DNA of 64,000 bases from Paenibacillus terrae (GTDB lineage: Bacteria > Bacillota > Bacilli > Paenibacillales > Paenibacillaceae): contig NZ_JTHP01000023.1 in NCBI RefSeq assembly GCF_000943545.1, forward strand, positions 1 through 64,000. Reading direction: 5' to 3'. Positions within the stretch are counted from its first letter, which is position 1. The number at the start of each line of letters is the position of its first letter. The position numbers and the translations under genes were made by a program. Positions 55,216 through 64,000 of the stretch are shown here, piece after piece. A model generated the notes under the pieces. The model was not told the origin of the DNA and did not search any database. It saw only the letters and a list, made by a program, of their open reading frames with translations.

Positions 55216-57252
55216 ATGTTGAATTCGATGGAGATAGACCAGCTGTCTATAGACACGATTCGTACCCTGGCTATTGATGCTATCGAGAAGGCCAACTCCG
55301 GACATCCCGGCATGCCGATGGGCAGCGCACCGATGGGCTACCAGCTTTTTGCCAAGACAATGACCCACAACCCGGATAACCCTTCATGGATCAACCGCGA
55401 CCGGTTTGTATTGTCGGCGGGACACGGGTCCATGCTGCTGTACGCTCTGCTGCATCTATGCGGCTACGATCTATCCATGGAGGATATACAGTCCTTCCGG
55501 CAATGGGGCAGTAAAACGCCGGGACATCCCGAGTACGGACATACTCCCGGAGTGGATGCCACCACAGGCCCGCTAGGCCAAGGTATAGCAATGGCGGTGG
55601 GTATGGCGGCTGCGGAAGCGCATATGGCGACTATATATAACAAACCTGGCTACAATCTGCTGGATCATTACACATTTGCTATTTGTGGTGACGGTGACCT
55701 CATGGAAGGAGTCTCTTCCGAAGCGTCTTCATGGGCCGGACATGTGCAACTGGGCAAGCTGATCGTGCTGTACGATTCCAATGATATCTCCCTGGATGGG
55801 GAACTGAGTCTCAGCTTCTCGGAGAATGTCCGGCAGCGCTTTGCGGCCTTCGGCTGGCATACCCTGCTGGTGGAGGACGGGAATCAGCTGTCTGCCATTG
55901 CCGCAGCGATTGAAGAGGGAAAGCGAGATGTTCGTCCGACATTGATTGAGGTCAAGACCGTGATCGGCTACGGCAGTCCCAACAAGCAAGGAAAGGGAGG
56001 CCACGGCGGACCTCATGGCTCGCCGCTTGGGCAGGAAGAAACGTGCTTGACCAAGCAAGCCTATGGCTGGCACAATGAGGAGGATTTCCACGTTCCTGCG
56101 GAGGTTCGTCAATTCTTCGCGGAGGTGAAGCGGCGCGGAGTGGCCGCAAATCAGGAATGGGACGGCAGCTTCGCCCTGTATGAAGCAGAGTTCCCGGAGC
56201 TGGCACAGAAGTTCAGACAAGCCATATCAGGGCAGCTTCCGGAGGGCTGGGACCAGCACCTGCCGGAGTATACGGAGCCTGATATGCCCCTGTCCACCCG
56301 GGTTGCCTCAGGTAAGGCCCTGAACGCGCTCAGCCCGGTTGTGCCGTGGCTGTTGGGAGGCTCGGCGGATCTGGAGAGCTCCACCATGACGCATCTGCAT
56401 GCTGAATCAGTGTATCGTCCCGGTAATTATGCTGGCCGGAATATCTATTTCGGCATCAGGGAATTCGGCATGGGCGCCATCATGAACGGAATGGCTTTGC
56501 ATGGCGGGGTGAAGGTATTTGGCGGGACATTCTTTGTGTTCACGGATTACCTGCGTCCGGCGATTCGCCTTGCGGCATTAATGAAGCTGCCGGTGGTATA
56601 CGTGCTGACGCATGACAGCATAGCCGTCGGAGAGGACGGTCCGACCCATGAACCGATTGAGCAGCTGGCTTCCCTGCGGATTATTCCAGGGCTTACGGTC
56701 ATTCGCCCTGCCGATGCCCATGAGACCTCGGCAGCGTGGGCTTACGCCATGGAGCACAACGAAGGCCCCGTCGCTCTGGTGCTGACCCGGCAAAACCTAC
56801 CCTTGACCGTGCCTGATCTAGAGAAGGCCCGAACAGGTATCGGGCGCGGAGGCTATGTAGTGGCAGAAGCACAGGACGGCTGTCCCGTGGCACAATTGCT
56901 GGCTACAGGCTCCGAGGTGCAACTGGCGGTACGGGCTCAGGCTGCCCTGGCAGCAGACGGTATTCATGTGCGCGTCATCAGCCTGCCGAGCTGGGAGCTG
57001 TTCACACAGCAGGAGCAGGCTTATCAGGATTCCGTCATCCTTCCTGATGTGAAGGCGCGAATTGCATTGGAAATGGCGTCTTCCTTCGGCTGGGAACGCT
57101 ATACGGGAGATCGTGGCACCATGCTGGGCATTGACCGCTTTGGCGCGTCGGCCCCGGGTGACCGACTGATTCAGGAGTATGGCTTTACGGTGGACAATGT
57201 AGTGTCGCACGTGAAGAAGGCAATTGAAATAGTAGGGCTCGATAGGCTATAG
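55216..57252 (+). CDS. tkt: Transketolase
   Basis: The 678-residue protein is a full transketolase: N-terminal domain with [32 protein letters not shown] and the thiamine diphosphate motif, the pyrimidine-binding domain with [19 protein letters not shown], and the C-terminal domain ending near [18 protein letters not shown]. It moves two-carbon units between sugar phosphates in the pentose phosphate pathway. It lies in a sugar operon, so it is likely an extra, inducible copy and not the housekeeping one. AAAGGAG precedes the ATG. Confidence 0.93.
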   Translation: MLNSMEIDQLSIDTIRTLAIDAIEKANSGHPGMPMGSAPMGYQLFAKTMTHNPDNPSWINRDRFVLSAGHGSMLLYALLHLCGYDLSMEDIQSFRQWGSKTPGHPEYGHTPGVDATTGPLGQGIAMAVGMAAAEAHMATIYNKPGYNLLDHYTFAICGDGDLMEGVSSEASSWAGHVQLGKLIVLYDSNDISLDGELSLSFSENVRQRFAAFGWHTLLVEDGNQLSAIAAAIEEGKRDVRPTLIEVKTVIGYGSPNKQGKGGHGGPHGSPLGQEETCLTKQAYGWHNEEDFHVPAEVRQFFAEVKRRGVAANQEWDGSFALYEAEFPELAQKFRQAISGQLPEGWDQHLPEYTEPDMPLSTRVASGKALNALSPVVPWLLGGSADLESSTMTHLHAESVYRPGNYAGRNIYFGIREFGMGAIMNGMALHGGVKVFGGTFFVFTDYLRPAIRLAALMKLPVVYVLTHDSIAVGEDGPTHEPIEQLASLRIIPGLTVIRPADAHETSAAWAYAMEHNEGPVALVLTRQNLPLTVPDLEKARTGIGRGGYVVAEAQDGCPVAQLLATGSEVQLAVRAQAALAADGIHVRVISLPSWELFTQQEQAYQDSVILPDVKARIALEMASSFGWERYTGDRGTMLGIDRFGASAPGDRLIQEYGFTVDNVVSHVKKAIEIVGLDRL

Positions 57253-57374
57253 TGATGCAGCCTGTTATGAGTTCTTAAACAGCATGAGTTTAATGTGGAT
57301 TGGAAGCACCCATTCGCCCTGAGACTTTTGTATATTGCTCCTGCAACACTCAATATAAGAGTGAGGATTTCACC

Positions 57375-57405
57375 TAAGCCACCTCTACACAGGTGGCTTA
57401 TTTTA
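57375..57405 (+). terminator. Terminator of the sugar operon
   Basis: TAAGCCACCT-CTACAC-AGGTGGCTTA is a perfect ten-pair hairpin followed by TTTT. Confidence 0.92.
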
Positions 57406-57774
57406 CCGTTTACTATAACCCAACAAGCGTACTCCGCCATATATGTAGCTCACTCAGGATGAGCGCCGCAAGACTGTTCTGTTGCCGGTTTAGCTCACGC
57501 TCAGAAACACGCGGATAATGACAGCCATAAGAAGGATGGGCGCAGTGGGATCAACAGGATATGTTCCAACCTGTAGGGGATACCCTCGCCATTTCGCATA
57601 TAAGCAGAGTAGTTCTCATTTGAGTTTAGAAGGAGTGCAATTCATCTCCTGCATACACCGTAAAGGACCAGGTCACTCCAAGCTGCAAGCCGTGCTGAAA
57701 ACGAGCGAACAGCAACTTGTTACAGTGCTGCGTATTATTTCATATTGTTTGGAAGGATACAGAAGGCAGCGAAC
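57406..57774. other. Gene-free stretch before the CRISPR leader
   Basis: I looked for cas1, cas2 or cas4 ends here, since they normally stand before a type I-C leader, and found none that can be recognised. One plus-strand frame is open at 57518-57799 but shows no family pattern. Confidence 0.5.
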
Positions 57775-57957
57775 TGGTGCGAACCTCAAGCTCACATGAA
57801 ATCCCTGGGACATTCGCACCTCAGATTTTGTCGAAAATATGTCGAATGTGAACATGTTGTGAACGAATGATGCTCCAAACTTATTAATTCTGATGTCATT
57901 TGGTCCAAAATGCGCTAAGATGGGCTTAACTTAAGCTCATTTTACCCATTTTTCGCT
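57775..57957 (+). promoter_or_regulatory. CRISPR leader, type I-C-like
   Basis: The segment begins with GTGCGAACCTCAAGC, has CACATGAAATCCCTGGGACA and CATTCGCACC, and ends TTTACCCATTTTTCGCT right before the first repeat. This layout is like leaders of type I-C arrays in Bacilli. It places the leader on the left, so new spacers would enter at 57990. Confidence 0.7.
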
Positions 57958-58396
57958 GTCGCACTCTATATGAGTGCGTGGATTGAAATTACCATGGCAA
58001 AGCAGGGCGGCAGCGGAGTGATGGTCGCACTCTATATGAGTGCGTGGATTGAAATCATCATTTCATCAATCCAGGTCGTGGTGTAGCTCCAGTCGCACTC
58101 TATATGAGTGCGTGGATTGAAATAAGCTGCCTTTTGGCTTTCAACGTCATCATTCTTTTAAGTCGCACTCTATATGAGTGCGTGGATTGAAATAGTTGCA
58201 GCTCACCGATGCCAGGATGCTGAATAGCAGGTCGCACTCTATATGAGTGCGTGGATTGAAATCGGTTAGATCATGATCGGGAGCAGCGGGAATTAATTGT
58301 CGCACTCTATATGAGTGCGTGGATTGAAATCTACAACTCACGTACGGCTGTCAGCGTGACTGTTGTCGCACTCTACATGAGTGCGTGGATTGAAAT
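57958..58396 (+). CRISPR. CRISPR array, 7 repeats and 6 spacers, type I-C repeat
   Basis: Repeats of 32 bases start at 57958, 58024, 58092, 58162, 58231, 58299 and 58365. Each begins GTCGCACTC, has the palindrome GCACTC/GAGTGC and ends GTGGATTGAAAT. Spacers are 34, 36, 38, 37, 36 and 34 bases. The first six repeats are identical; the seventh has one T-to-C change (CTACATG), as expected at the leader-distal end. The repeat matches the type I-C class of Bacilli. No cas genes are within the window. Confidence 0.97.
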
Positions 58397-58446
58397 GTCA
58401 TCGGCTCGCTGTTCTGTTTTCGTTGTTGGTCATGTCTCCTGTCCCA

Positions 58447-58463
58447 TAGTGACATTATCACAG
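58447..58463 (-). mobile_element. Solitary IS end beside the CRISPR array
   Basis: GTGACATTATCACAGAA matches the right end of the decayed insertion sequence at 48727-48743 at all but one base. A block ACTTACATAAACAYCCTCT occurs near both (48183-48201 and 58473-58491). No transposase is left here. Confidence 0.5.
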
Positions 58464-58491
58464 AAAAACAACTACTTACATAAACACCCTC

Positions 58492-58520
58492 TTGAAATAG
58501 CTGCAAGTTTCATCTATAAT
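58492..58520 (+). promoter_or_regulatory. Promoter of thrS
   Basis: TTGAAA (58492-58497), 17 bases, TATAAT (58515-58520). It lies just right of the IS end and feeds the T-box leader. Confidence 0.8.
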
Positions 58521-58544
58521 GCTGTAGCATATAGTAATACTCAA

Positions 58545-58857
58545 GGCATTGACCAAAGACATGATTTCCTTGAAGGGCCGTTCAGAGAGAAAAGACGAGG
58601 CTGAGAGCTTTTCCGGCAACCGCATGTGAAGTTACCCCTTTGTAGCCGTGACGTTGAACATGTAGCTGTGTAATGTGGCAGTGACATCAGTAAGCGCCTA
58701 CCGATTTATCCCCGTTAACGGATACCAATGGAGGGTCACGCATGTCGTGCATGAACATGTTTAATGAACATGAATGTAGGCACAGGAGCGGGCCGAACTA
58801 GGGTGGAACCACGAGCTGAACGCACTCGTCCCTTGAGGGAGAGAGGCGTTTTTTTGC
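58545..58857 (+). promoter_or_regulatory. T-box riboswitch of thrS
   Basis: The T-box core AGGGTGGAACCACGAG stands at 58800-58815 and is followed by a terminator hairpin (AACGC-CTCGTCCC against GGGAGAGAGGCGTT, 58819-58850) and seven T. Uncharged tRNA pairing with the leader would instead stabilise the antiterminator and let thrS be read. In the stem I region a threonine codon ACC is seen in GAAGTTACCCC (58628-58638) as candidate specifier; the codon assignment is the least sure part. Confidence 0.88.
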
Positions 58858-58911
58858 GTTCAATTTTGATATATAGCATGCAACCTTACAATTTGAATGG
58901 AGGCTTTAATC

Positions 58912-60825
58912 GTGAGTATTCAAGTAAAATTGCCGGATGGAGCCGTACGCGAGTACGAGCAGGGTGTAACTATTGCCGATGTGGCGGGTTCGATCAGCTC
59001 CGGGCTGAAAAAGAATGCAGTCGCAGGTAAAGTGAATGGGAAGGCTGTGGATCTGAACACCGTTTTGGAGCAGGACAGCGACCTGGAAATTATTACGCTG
59101 GACGGTGCGGACGGTCTGGAAATTTATCGTCACAGCACAGCGCATTTGCTGGCACAAGCCCTCAAACGCATTTATGGCGAGAAAAACGTGAAGCTGGGTA
59201 TTGGTCCGGTCATTGACAGCGGCTTCTACTATGACATTGATATTGAAAACCCGTTGTCCGTTGACGATCTGGCAAAGGTCGAGAAGGAAATGGCGAAGAT
59301 TACACAGGAAAATCTGCTGATTACACGTCGTGTCGTTAGCCGTGAGGAAGCAACTCGTATTTTCGGAGAGCTGGAAGATCCGTTGAAGCTGGAACTGATT
59401 CGCGATTTGCCAGAGGATGCAGAAATCACGATCTACGATCAGGGAGAATTTTTTGACTTGTGTCGCGGGCCGCATTTGCCATCTACAGGCCGCATTAAAG
59501 CTTTTAAACTGCTGAGTGTAGCAGGTGCATACTGGAGAGGCGATTCCAACAACAAGATGCTGCAACGTATCTACGGAACTGCATTCCCGAAAAAAGCACA
59601 GCTAGATGAGCATCTGCACTTGCTGGAAGAAGCGAAAAAACGCGACCATCGCAAGCTGGGTAAAGAGCTGGAGCTGTTCATGTTCTCCGAGGAAGCACCG
59701 GGTATGCCGTTCTACCTGCCTAAAGGTATGGTTGTCCGTACTGCACTGGAAGATTACTCGCGCGAAATTCAACGCCTGCATGGCTATGAGGAAGTACGCA
59801 CACCGCTGATGATGAACAATCGTCTGTGGGAACAATCAGGACACTATGAGCATTACAAGGAAAATATGTACTTCTCCGAAGTCGATGAAACTACATTTGC
59901 TCTGAAACCGATGAACTGCCCGGGGCATATGCTCGTGTTTAAAAATGAGCTTCATTCTTACCGCGATCTGCCGATTCGGATTTCCGAATTTGGACAAGTG
60001 CATCGCCATGAGCTGTCCGGTGCGTTGAACGGTATGATGCGTGTTCGTACATTCTGTCAGGATGATGCGCACATTTTCGTTACTCCGGGTCAGATTGAGC
60101 AAGAGATTACAGATGTAATCAAGCTGATTAACGAAATGTATAGTGTGTTTGGCTTTGATTTTACAGTGGAGCTGTCCACACGTCCGGATGACTTTATGGG
60201 CGAGCCAGCGCTGTGGGATCAAGCGGAACAAGCTCTGCAAAACGTGCTGGATCACCTGGGCATCAACTACCGTATTAATGCGGGAGATGGAGCATTTTAC
60301 GGTCCGAAAATTGACTTCCACATTCTCGATGCGCTCAAACGCAGCTGGCAGTGCGGAACGATCCAATTGGACTTCCAAATGCCAGAGAAGTTCGACCTCA
60401 CATATGTGGGCGAGGACAACCAGAAGCACCGTCCAGTCGTTATTCACCGTGCCATCTACGGTTCGATTGACCGCTTCATGGGCATCCTGACAGAGCATTT
60501 TACAGGTGCATTCCCATTGTGGCTGACTCCTGTTCATGCGAAGCTGCTGCCAGTATCCGAGAACTATATCGAGACTGCCAATGAGGTGCAGGAAGCGCTG
60601 CTGCAAGCGGGTCTGCGTGTCGAAGTGGATACTCGTAATGAGAAGCTTGGTTATAAAATCCGTGAAGCGCAATTGGAGAAGGTTCCATATATGTTCGTCA
60701 TCGGGGAAAATGAAAAAACAACCGGTACTGTAGCGGTCCGTAAACGGGGCGAAGGCGATCTGGGATCGCTCAGCATTGCGGACATCGTTGAGAAAATCAG
60801 CACAGAGATTCGTGAGAAGCAGTAA
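58912..60825 (+). CDS. thrS: Threonyl-tRNA synthetase
   Basis: The 637-residue enzyme has an N-terminal TGS domain (IQVKLPDGAVREYEQG), the editing domain with HSTAHLLAQALKR and FDLCRGPHL, the class II core (MNCPGHMLVFK, RISEFGQVHRHE, the zinc and ATP residues, DRFMGILTEHF) and the anticodon-binding domain (~545-637). GTG 58912 is chosen with TGGAGG eight bases before it; the upstream ATG lies within that site. The T-box adjusts its level to threonine supply. Confidence 0.96.
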   Translation: MSIQVKLPDGAVREYEQGVTIADVAGSISSGLKKNAVAGKVNGKAVDLNTVLEQDSDLEIITLDGADGLEIYRHSTAHLLAQALKRIYGEKNVKLGIGPVIDSGFYYDIDIENPLSVDDLAKVEKEMAKITQENLLITRRVVSREEATRIFGELEDPLKLELIRDLPEDAEITIYDQGEFFDLCRGPHLPSTGRIKAFKLLSVAGAYWRGDSNNKMLQRIYGTAFPKKAQLDEHLHLLEEAKKRDHRKLGKELELFMFSEEAPGMPFYLPKGMVVRTALEDYSREIQRLHGYEEVRTPLMMNNRLWEQSGHYEHYKENMYFSEVDETTFALKPMNCPGHMLVFKNELHSYRDLPIRISEFGQVHRHELSGALNGMMRVRTFCQDDAHIFVTPGQIEQEITDVIKLINEMYSVFGFDFTVELSTRPDDFMGEPALWDQAEQALQNVLDHLGINYRINAGDGAFYGPKIDFHILDALKRSWQCGTIQLDFQMPEKFDLTYVGEDNQKHRPVVIHRAIYGSIDRFMGILTEHFTGAFPLWLTPVHAKLLPVSENYIETANEVQEALLQAGLRVEVDTRNEKLGYKIREAQLEKVPYMFVIGENEKTTGTVAVRKRGEGDLGSLSIADIVEKISTEIREKQ

Positions 60826-60868
60826 GCTCTGAATAAAAGAAATAGAGCAAGACAAAAAAATATAGAGC

Positions 60869-60917
60869 AAAAGAGCGCTCAAGCCACGATAAAAGTGGTT
60901 TTGAGCGCTCTTTATTT
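60869..60917. terminator. Terminator after thrS
   Basis: AAAGAGCGCTCAA and TTGAGCGCTCTTT pair perfectly with an inner CCAC/GTGG stem; TATTTAAT follows. Confidence 0.92.
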
Positions 60918-61025
60918 AATAATCAGGATTTTGTAAAATCCTCATAATGCATAATTAGCAATGCTGAGCTGAATCGAGGCTGTTGACGCCTCAGCCCAAT
61001 GTTCAAGGATCATGTACACCAATGC

Positions 61026-61886
61026 CTAGCAGGTATGCGGCCGGGATTCGGTGTGATCCGTGGCGAGGGAGAGTGTCTTCGAAGAGGATTCCGCAGCAGT
61101 TGGCTGCTCGGGGGATTCTTCTTGCTCCTGTTCCTCGCTGAGCGACAAGATTTCGCCGCGCAGTTTTAGCATTTTCTGATCCAGTTCATAGGTTGCACGC
61201 GCAGCCTCGGATAATCCGTTAACGACATGTTCAGGCACTTTCTTATCGAACTTATAGTACAAAATATGCTCCATGCTGGCCCAGAAATCCATAGCCAGTG
61301 TGCGGAGCTGAATTTCAACCTTGATCCAGCGCGTACCTTCAAACAGAATTAGCGGAACTTCTACAATCACATGAAGGCTCTGATAGCCGTTGGGCTTGGG
61401 TTGGGCAATATAGTCCTTGACCTCCAGAATACGGATGTCTTCCCGTGTGCGCAGGTGATCCATCAGGCGATAAATATCTTTGACAAAAGCACACACGACT
61501 CGCATTCCCGCGATGTCATGAATTTCACGCAGTATATTGTCCAGGGTGACTTCATACCCTTTGCGTCGAACCTTTTCCACAATGCTGTGAGGCTCTTTGA
61601 TTCGGGTCTTGATATGCTCAATCGGGCTAAAGCCGTCCATCAGCTTCCATTCGGTCTGAATCAGCTTGATTTTGTTCTTTAATTCCTCCAGAGCCAACTG
61701 ATAAAGGACTGGGATTTTTCTCCATTCCTCCAGTTGCTTGGCGTTAACTCCGTTCTGCTCCAGCTGTAGCTGAAATTCCTGTAAGGGCAAAGGGACAGCA
61801 TTCAAGTGCTTCCAATCCGGTTCATTCACAGGCCATTCTCCTAAGTGAGGCTTACGATGTCCTCGATCTATTTCGTAAATATGCAC
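61026..61886 (-). CDS. Small alarmone synthetase (RelA/SpoT synthetase domain only)
   Basis: The 286-residue protein contains only the (p)ppGpp synthetase domain: FSPIEHIKTRIKEPHSIVEK, VTLDNILREIHDIAGMRVVC, KPNGYQSLHVIVEVP, VEIQLRTLAMDFWASMEH. It lacks HD hydrolase, TGS and ACT domains, so it is a RelQ/RelP-type (YjbM/YwaC) enzyme which makes ppGpp or pppGpp. The tail after ~250 is Ser/Glu-rich and unstructured. The ribosome binding site before ATG 61886 is poor, so the start is uncertain. Confidence 0.9.
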   Translation of the reverse strand: MHIYEIDRGHRKPHLGEWPVNEPDWKHLNAVPLPLQEFQLQLEQNGVNAKQLEEWRKIPVLYQLALEELKNKIKLIQTEWKLMDGFSPIEHIKTRIKEPHSIVEKVRRKGYEVTLDNILREIHDIAGMRVVCAFVKDIYRLMDHLRTREDIRILEVKDYIAQPKPNGYQSLHVIVEVPLILFEGTRWIKVEIQLRTLAMDFWASMEHILYYKFDKKVPEHVVNGLSEAARATYELDQKMLKLRGEILSLSEEQEQEESPEQPTAAESSSKTLSLATDHTESRPHTC

Positions 61887-61969
61887 TACCGTATATATTG
61901 TACACTATGTCAAAACCTACAGGCAAAGGAGAAGAGGCGGAGGGAAGAAAAAAAGGATAACAATTTATA

Positions 61970-61998
61970 TTGTAAAACCGAGTAAACCGATGTATAAT
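61970..61998 (+). promoter_or_regulatory. Promoter of luxS
   Basis: TTGTAA (61970-61975), 17 bases and TATAAT (61993-61998) lie 95 bases before luxS. Confidence 0.6.
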
Positions 61999-62093
61999 TG
62001 CTGAAATGTTGATTCGAAGCATTTTTAAAAAATTACATGAAGCTCTGTTAGTCATCTATTCAATATAAATTACAGAAAAAGAGGTCGGGACAA

Positions 62094-62555
62094 ATGGCAA
62101 AAGTAGAAAGCTTTCAATTAGATCACACGATTGTAAAAGCCCCTTATGTAAGAGCAGCCGGAGTAGAGCATGACGAAAAAGGAAGCACAGTTCAAAAGTA
62201 TGACTTGAGATTTTTACAGCCAAATGAAGATGCAATTCCAACAGCCGCTGTACATACGCTGGAGCACTTGTTGGCGACGTATTTGAGAGATGAAATTAAA
62301 GGGATTATCGATATTTCTCCGATGGGATGCAGAACCGGGTTCTATTTGATTCTTTGGAACGAACATGAGCCTGAGGAAATTGCAGTCGCTTTGGAAAAAA
62401 CCTTGAAAAGAATTCTGGAAACGACGGAGGTTCCGGCTGTCACGCCTTTAGAATGTGGGAACTACAAGGACCACTCTCTTTTCTCGGCGCAGGAATATGT
62501 GAAAATTGTATTGGAAGCTGGCATTAGCCGAGATCCTTTCGAAAGAGTTTTTTAA
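62094..62555 (+). CDS. luxS: S-ribosylhomocysteine lyase
   Basis: The 153-residue protein is LuxS: it splits S-ribosylhomocysteine into homocysteine and the precursor of autoinducer 2. The metal motif is in [16 protein letters not shown] (His54, His58) with the third ligand Cys in [23 protein letters not shown] is also typical. The ATG has AGAGGTCGGG upstream. Genes for a short-chain oxidoreductase and MetQ follow, fitting methionine recycling. Confidence 0.95.
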   Translation: MAKVESFQLDHTIVKAPYVRAAGVEHDEKGSTVQKYDLRFLQPNEDAIPTAAVHTLEHLLATYLRDEIKGIIDISPMGCRTGFYLILWNEHEPEEIAVALEKTLKRILETTEVPAVTPLECGNYKDHSLFSAQEYVKIVLEAGISRDPFERVF

Positions 62556-62560
62556 AATCT

Positions 62561-63331
62561 ATGATTTCGATCGACTTATCTAATCAGACAGCGGTAGTGA
62601 CAGGCGGCAAGTCAGGTATAGGCAAGGGAATTGTGGAGCTTTTCATGAAAAGCGGGGCTAAAGTGATTTCTGCTGATATTTCTTATGAAGAGCCGTATCG
62701 AGTGGTCAATCCGCAGTTGGTTGAAACTCATTTGGACATTTCCAAGCCGGACGATATTGAGAGATGGTGCAATGTACTGTTCAGCGAAACGGGAGTCCCT
62801 GATATATTGGTAAACTGTGCGGGCACTTCCACGATGGACTATGTCATTGATAGCGAGTTAGCAGACTGGGAGAAGGTATTTTCTATAAATTCAACTGGAT
62901 TGTATGTAGCGTCCAAACGTTTTGCCAAAGAAATGGTGAACGCTCATAAGCCGGGACGAATTATTCAAATCGCTTCGCAGGCTGGAAAAAATGGATATCG
63001 GGCGATGGGGGGATATTGCGCCTCCAAACATGCGGTTCTCGGATTAACCAAGGTTATGGCGATTGAGCTTGCGCCCCAAAATATTTTGGTTAATGCGGTG
63101 TGCCCCGGCATTGTAGAAACGCCGATGAAGCATCGGGAACGGATTGAGGGGGGCGTCATTCGTGGAATGACTGCTCAAGAAATATATGAGGAAGATTGTT
63201 CTCAGGTACCTCTGGGAAGAACGGCTGAGGTGGAGGATGTCGCTAATGTGGTACTGTTTTTGGCAAGTCCGCTCTCCGCATATATGACAGGACAAGCGAT
63301 TAATGTTACAGGCGGAATGACGATGCACTAG
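62561..63331 (+). CDS. Short-chain dehydrogenase/reductase
   Basis: The 256-residue classical SDR has the cofactor motif TGGKSGIGKGIVELF, NCAGTS, the catalytic Ser and YxxxK in IASQAGKNGYRAMGGYCASK, and PGIVETPM. It starts five bases after luxS ends and has no good ribosome binding site of its own, so it is probably translated by coupling. Substrate unknown. Confidence 0.88.
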   Translation: MISIDLSNQTAVVTGGKSGIGKGIVELFMKSGAKVISADISYEEPYRVVNPQLVETHLDISKPDDIERWCNVLFSETGVPDILVNCAGTSTMDYVIDSELADWEKVFSINSTGLYVASKRFAKEMVNAHKPGRIIQIASQAGKNGYRAMGGYCASKHAVLGLTKVMAIELAPQNILVNAVCPGIVETPMKHRERIEGGVIRGMTAQEIYEEDCSQVPLGRTAEVEDVANVVLFLASPLSAYMTGQAINVTGGMTMH

Positions 63332-63353
63332 CAAGATCTGGGGGGAAGTAGAG

Positions 63354-64000
63354 ATGAGGAAATCATTCGTTTTATTATTAGGAATCAGTTTATTATTAGT
63401 AGCTGCAGGATGTGGCAATAAAAGCTCTGACAGTAGTGGTGCCAGCTCCACTTCCGGTTCGGAAACACAGAAAATAGTCATCGGTTCCATGGGCTCGGAC
63501 GCACAGATCTGGAAGCATATTGCCCAATCTCAAGCAGCCAAGGATGCCAAGCTGGATATTCAAGTGAAGGAAATTAACGGCGGGATCGAAACGAACAATG
63601 CCACCAAGGAAGGCGAAGTAGATGTAAATGCATTCCAGTCGTGGGCGTATCTCGTTACCTACAACAAGGAAAGTAAGGCGGATTTGAAGGCTATTGCCAC
63701 AACCTATCTGGAGCCGATGGGCATCTACTCACAAAAATTCAAAAGCATTGATGAAGTGACGGACGGGGCTTTGGTGGCTTTGGCAGATAATCCGGCCAAT
63801 ACGGCAAGAGGCTTGAAGCTGTTGGAGGCGTCCGGCTTAATTAAGCTGAAAGCAGATTTTGATGATGCTTTAGGCACGGTCAATGATATCACCAGCAACC
63901 CTAAAAACCTGAAATTCGAGCTGATCGACGATAAAACAGGTCCTCGTGTGATTCAGGATGTAGGCTTGGTGCTGATCGGGAACACGATTGCTTTGGAAGG
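63354..64000 (+). CDS. metQ: Methionine-binding lipoprotein MetQ (cut by window end)
   Basis: The visible 215 codons code for a NlpA/MetQ-type lipoprotein: signal and lipobox (LLLVAAGC, Cys20), then IVIGSMGSDAQIWKHIA, EVDVNAFQSWAYLVTYN, IYSQKFKSIDEV and ALADNPANTARGLKLLE. It binds D- or L-methionine for the MetNI ABC transporter. GGGGGAAG lies before ATG 63354. The C-terminal ~60 residues lie outside the window. The MetN and MetI genes, often adjacent, are not in the window. Confidence 0.92.
   Translation, partial: MRKSFVLLLGISLLLVAAGCGNKSSDSSGASSTSGSETQKIVIGSMGSDAQIWKHIAQSQAAKDAKLDIQVKEINGGIETNNATKEGEVDVNAFQSWAYLVTYNKESKADLKAIATTYLEPMGIYSQKFKSIDEVTDGALVALADNPANTARGLKLLEASGLIKLKADFDDALGTVNDITSNPKNLKFELIDDKTGPRVIQDVGLVLIGNTIALE

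Noticed and set aside
57406..57774. cas2 or cas1 gene end upstream of the array
   Set aside because: None of the frames shows the Cas2 or Cas1 C-terminal patterns of type I-C systems.
58150..58341. Minus-strand open frame across the CRISPR array with a repeated FNPRTHIECD peptide
   Set aside because: The peptide repeat is only the translation of the CRISPR repeat.

Overview
The window looks like chromosomal DNA of a Paenibacillus, close to the P. polymyxa group. The reasons are Firmicute-type AGGAGG ribosome binding sites with frequent TTG and GTG starts, YesM/YesN-type two-component systems next to sugar ABC transporters, a Phr-like peptide gene, a type I-C CRISPR repeat, a threonine T-box in front of thrS, and a predicted SOS box of the Bacillus type. 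The genus call is inference from family content; no marker gene was compared.

Layout. 1-8.2 kb is accessory and AT-rich: an acyltransferase, a secreted SPRY-domain protein, two helical-bundle proteins, a YukJ-like protein, a papain-like protease followed at once by its likely chagasin-type inhibitor, and decayed genes. 8.3-12 kb concerns sulfur: metY, then a persulfide reductase with oxidoreductase, rhodanese and TusA domains behind a promoter with two CsoR/CstR-like operators. 12-15.6 kb holds small membrane proteins, a small winged-helix gene behind an SOS box, gene debris, and a two-gene unit whose first gene carries an in-frame TAG. 15.8-24 kb is ordinary: an HD-GYP phosphodiesterase, a sensor kinase, a short-chain oxidoreductase, ridA, an internally deleted BASS transporter, an old yellow enzyme and an acetyltransferase. 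23.5-30.2 kb is a two-component system divergent from a sugar ABC transporter without its own ATPase. 30.3-36.9 kb has a divergent reductase/WYL regulator pair, a large SNF2 helicase with a partner, and a DD-carboxypeptidase.

37.2-41.5 kb holds a hybrid kinase with two kinase modules, flanked by broken genes: a Phr-like peptide with the tail of a receptor-like protein on one side, and a composite of TPR-like sequence and an ABC ATPase on the other. 41.6-46.9 kb has an oxidoreductase, a Nudix hydrolase, a divergent MFS/MarR pair with two perfect or near-perfect operators, and a glycosyltransferase. At 46.96 kb there is only the last ~92 nt of tmRNA, abutting a TetR/DUF3995 pair and a decayed insertion sequence: a likely integration scar.

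48.8-57.3 kb is a sugar locus: a PHP phosphoesterase, a PTS-controlled activator, separate PTS IIA, IIB and IIC genes of the fructose type, a GatZ/KbaZ-like enzyme and a full-length transketolase. This suggests import and phosphorylation of a ketose, isomerisation, and entry to the pentose phosphate pathway. 57.4-58.4 kb has a CRISPR leader and seven repeats with no cas genes nearby, ending beside an IS end. The rest is thrS, a small alarmone synthetase, and luxS with an SDR gene and metQ, which runs off the window.
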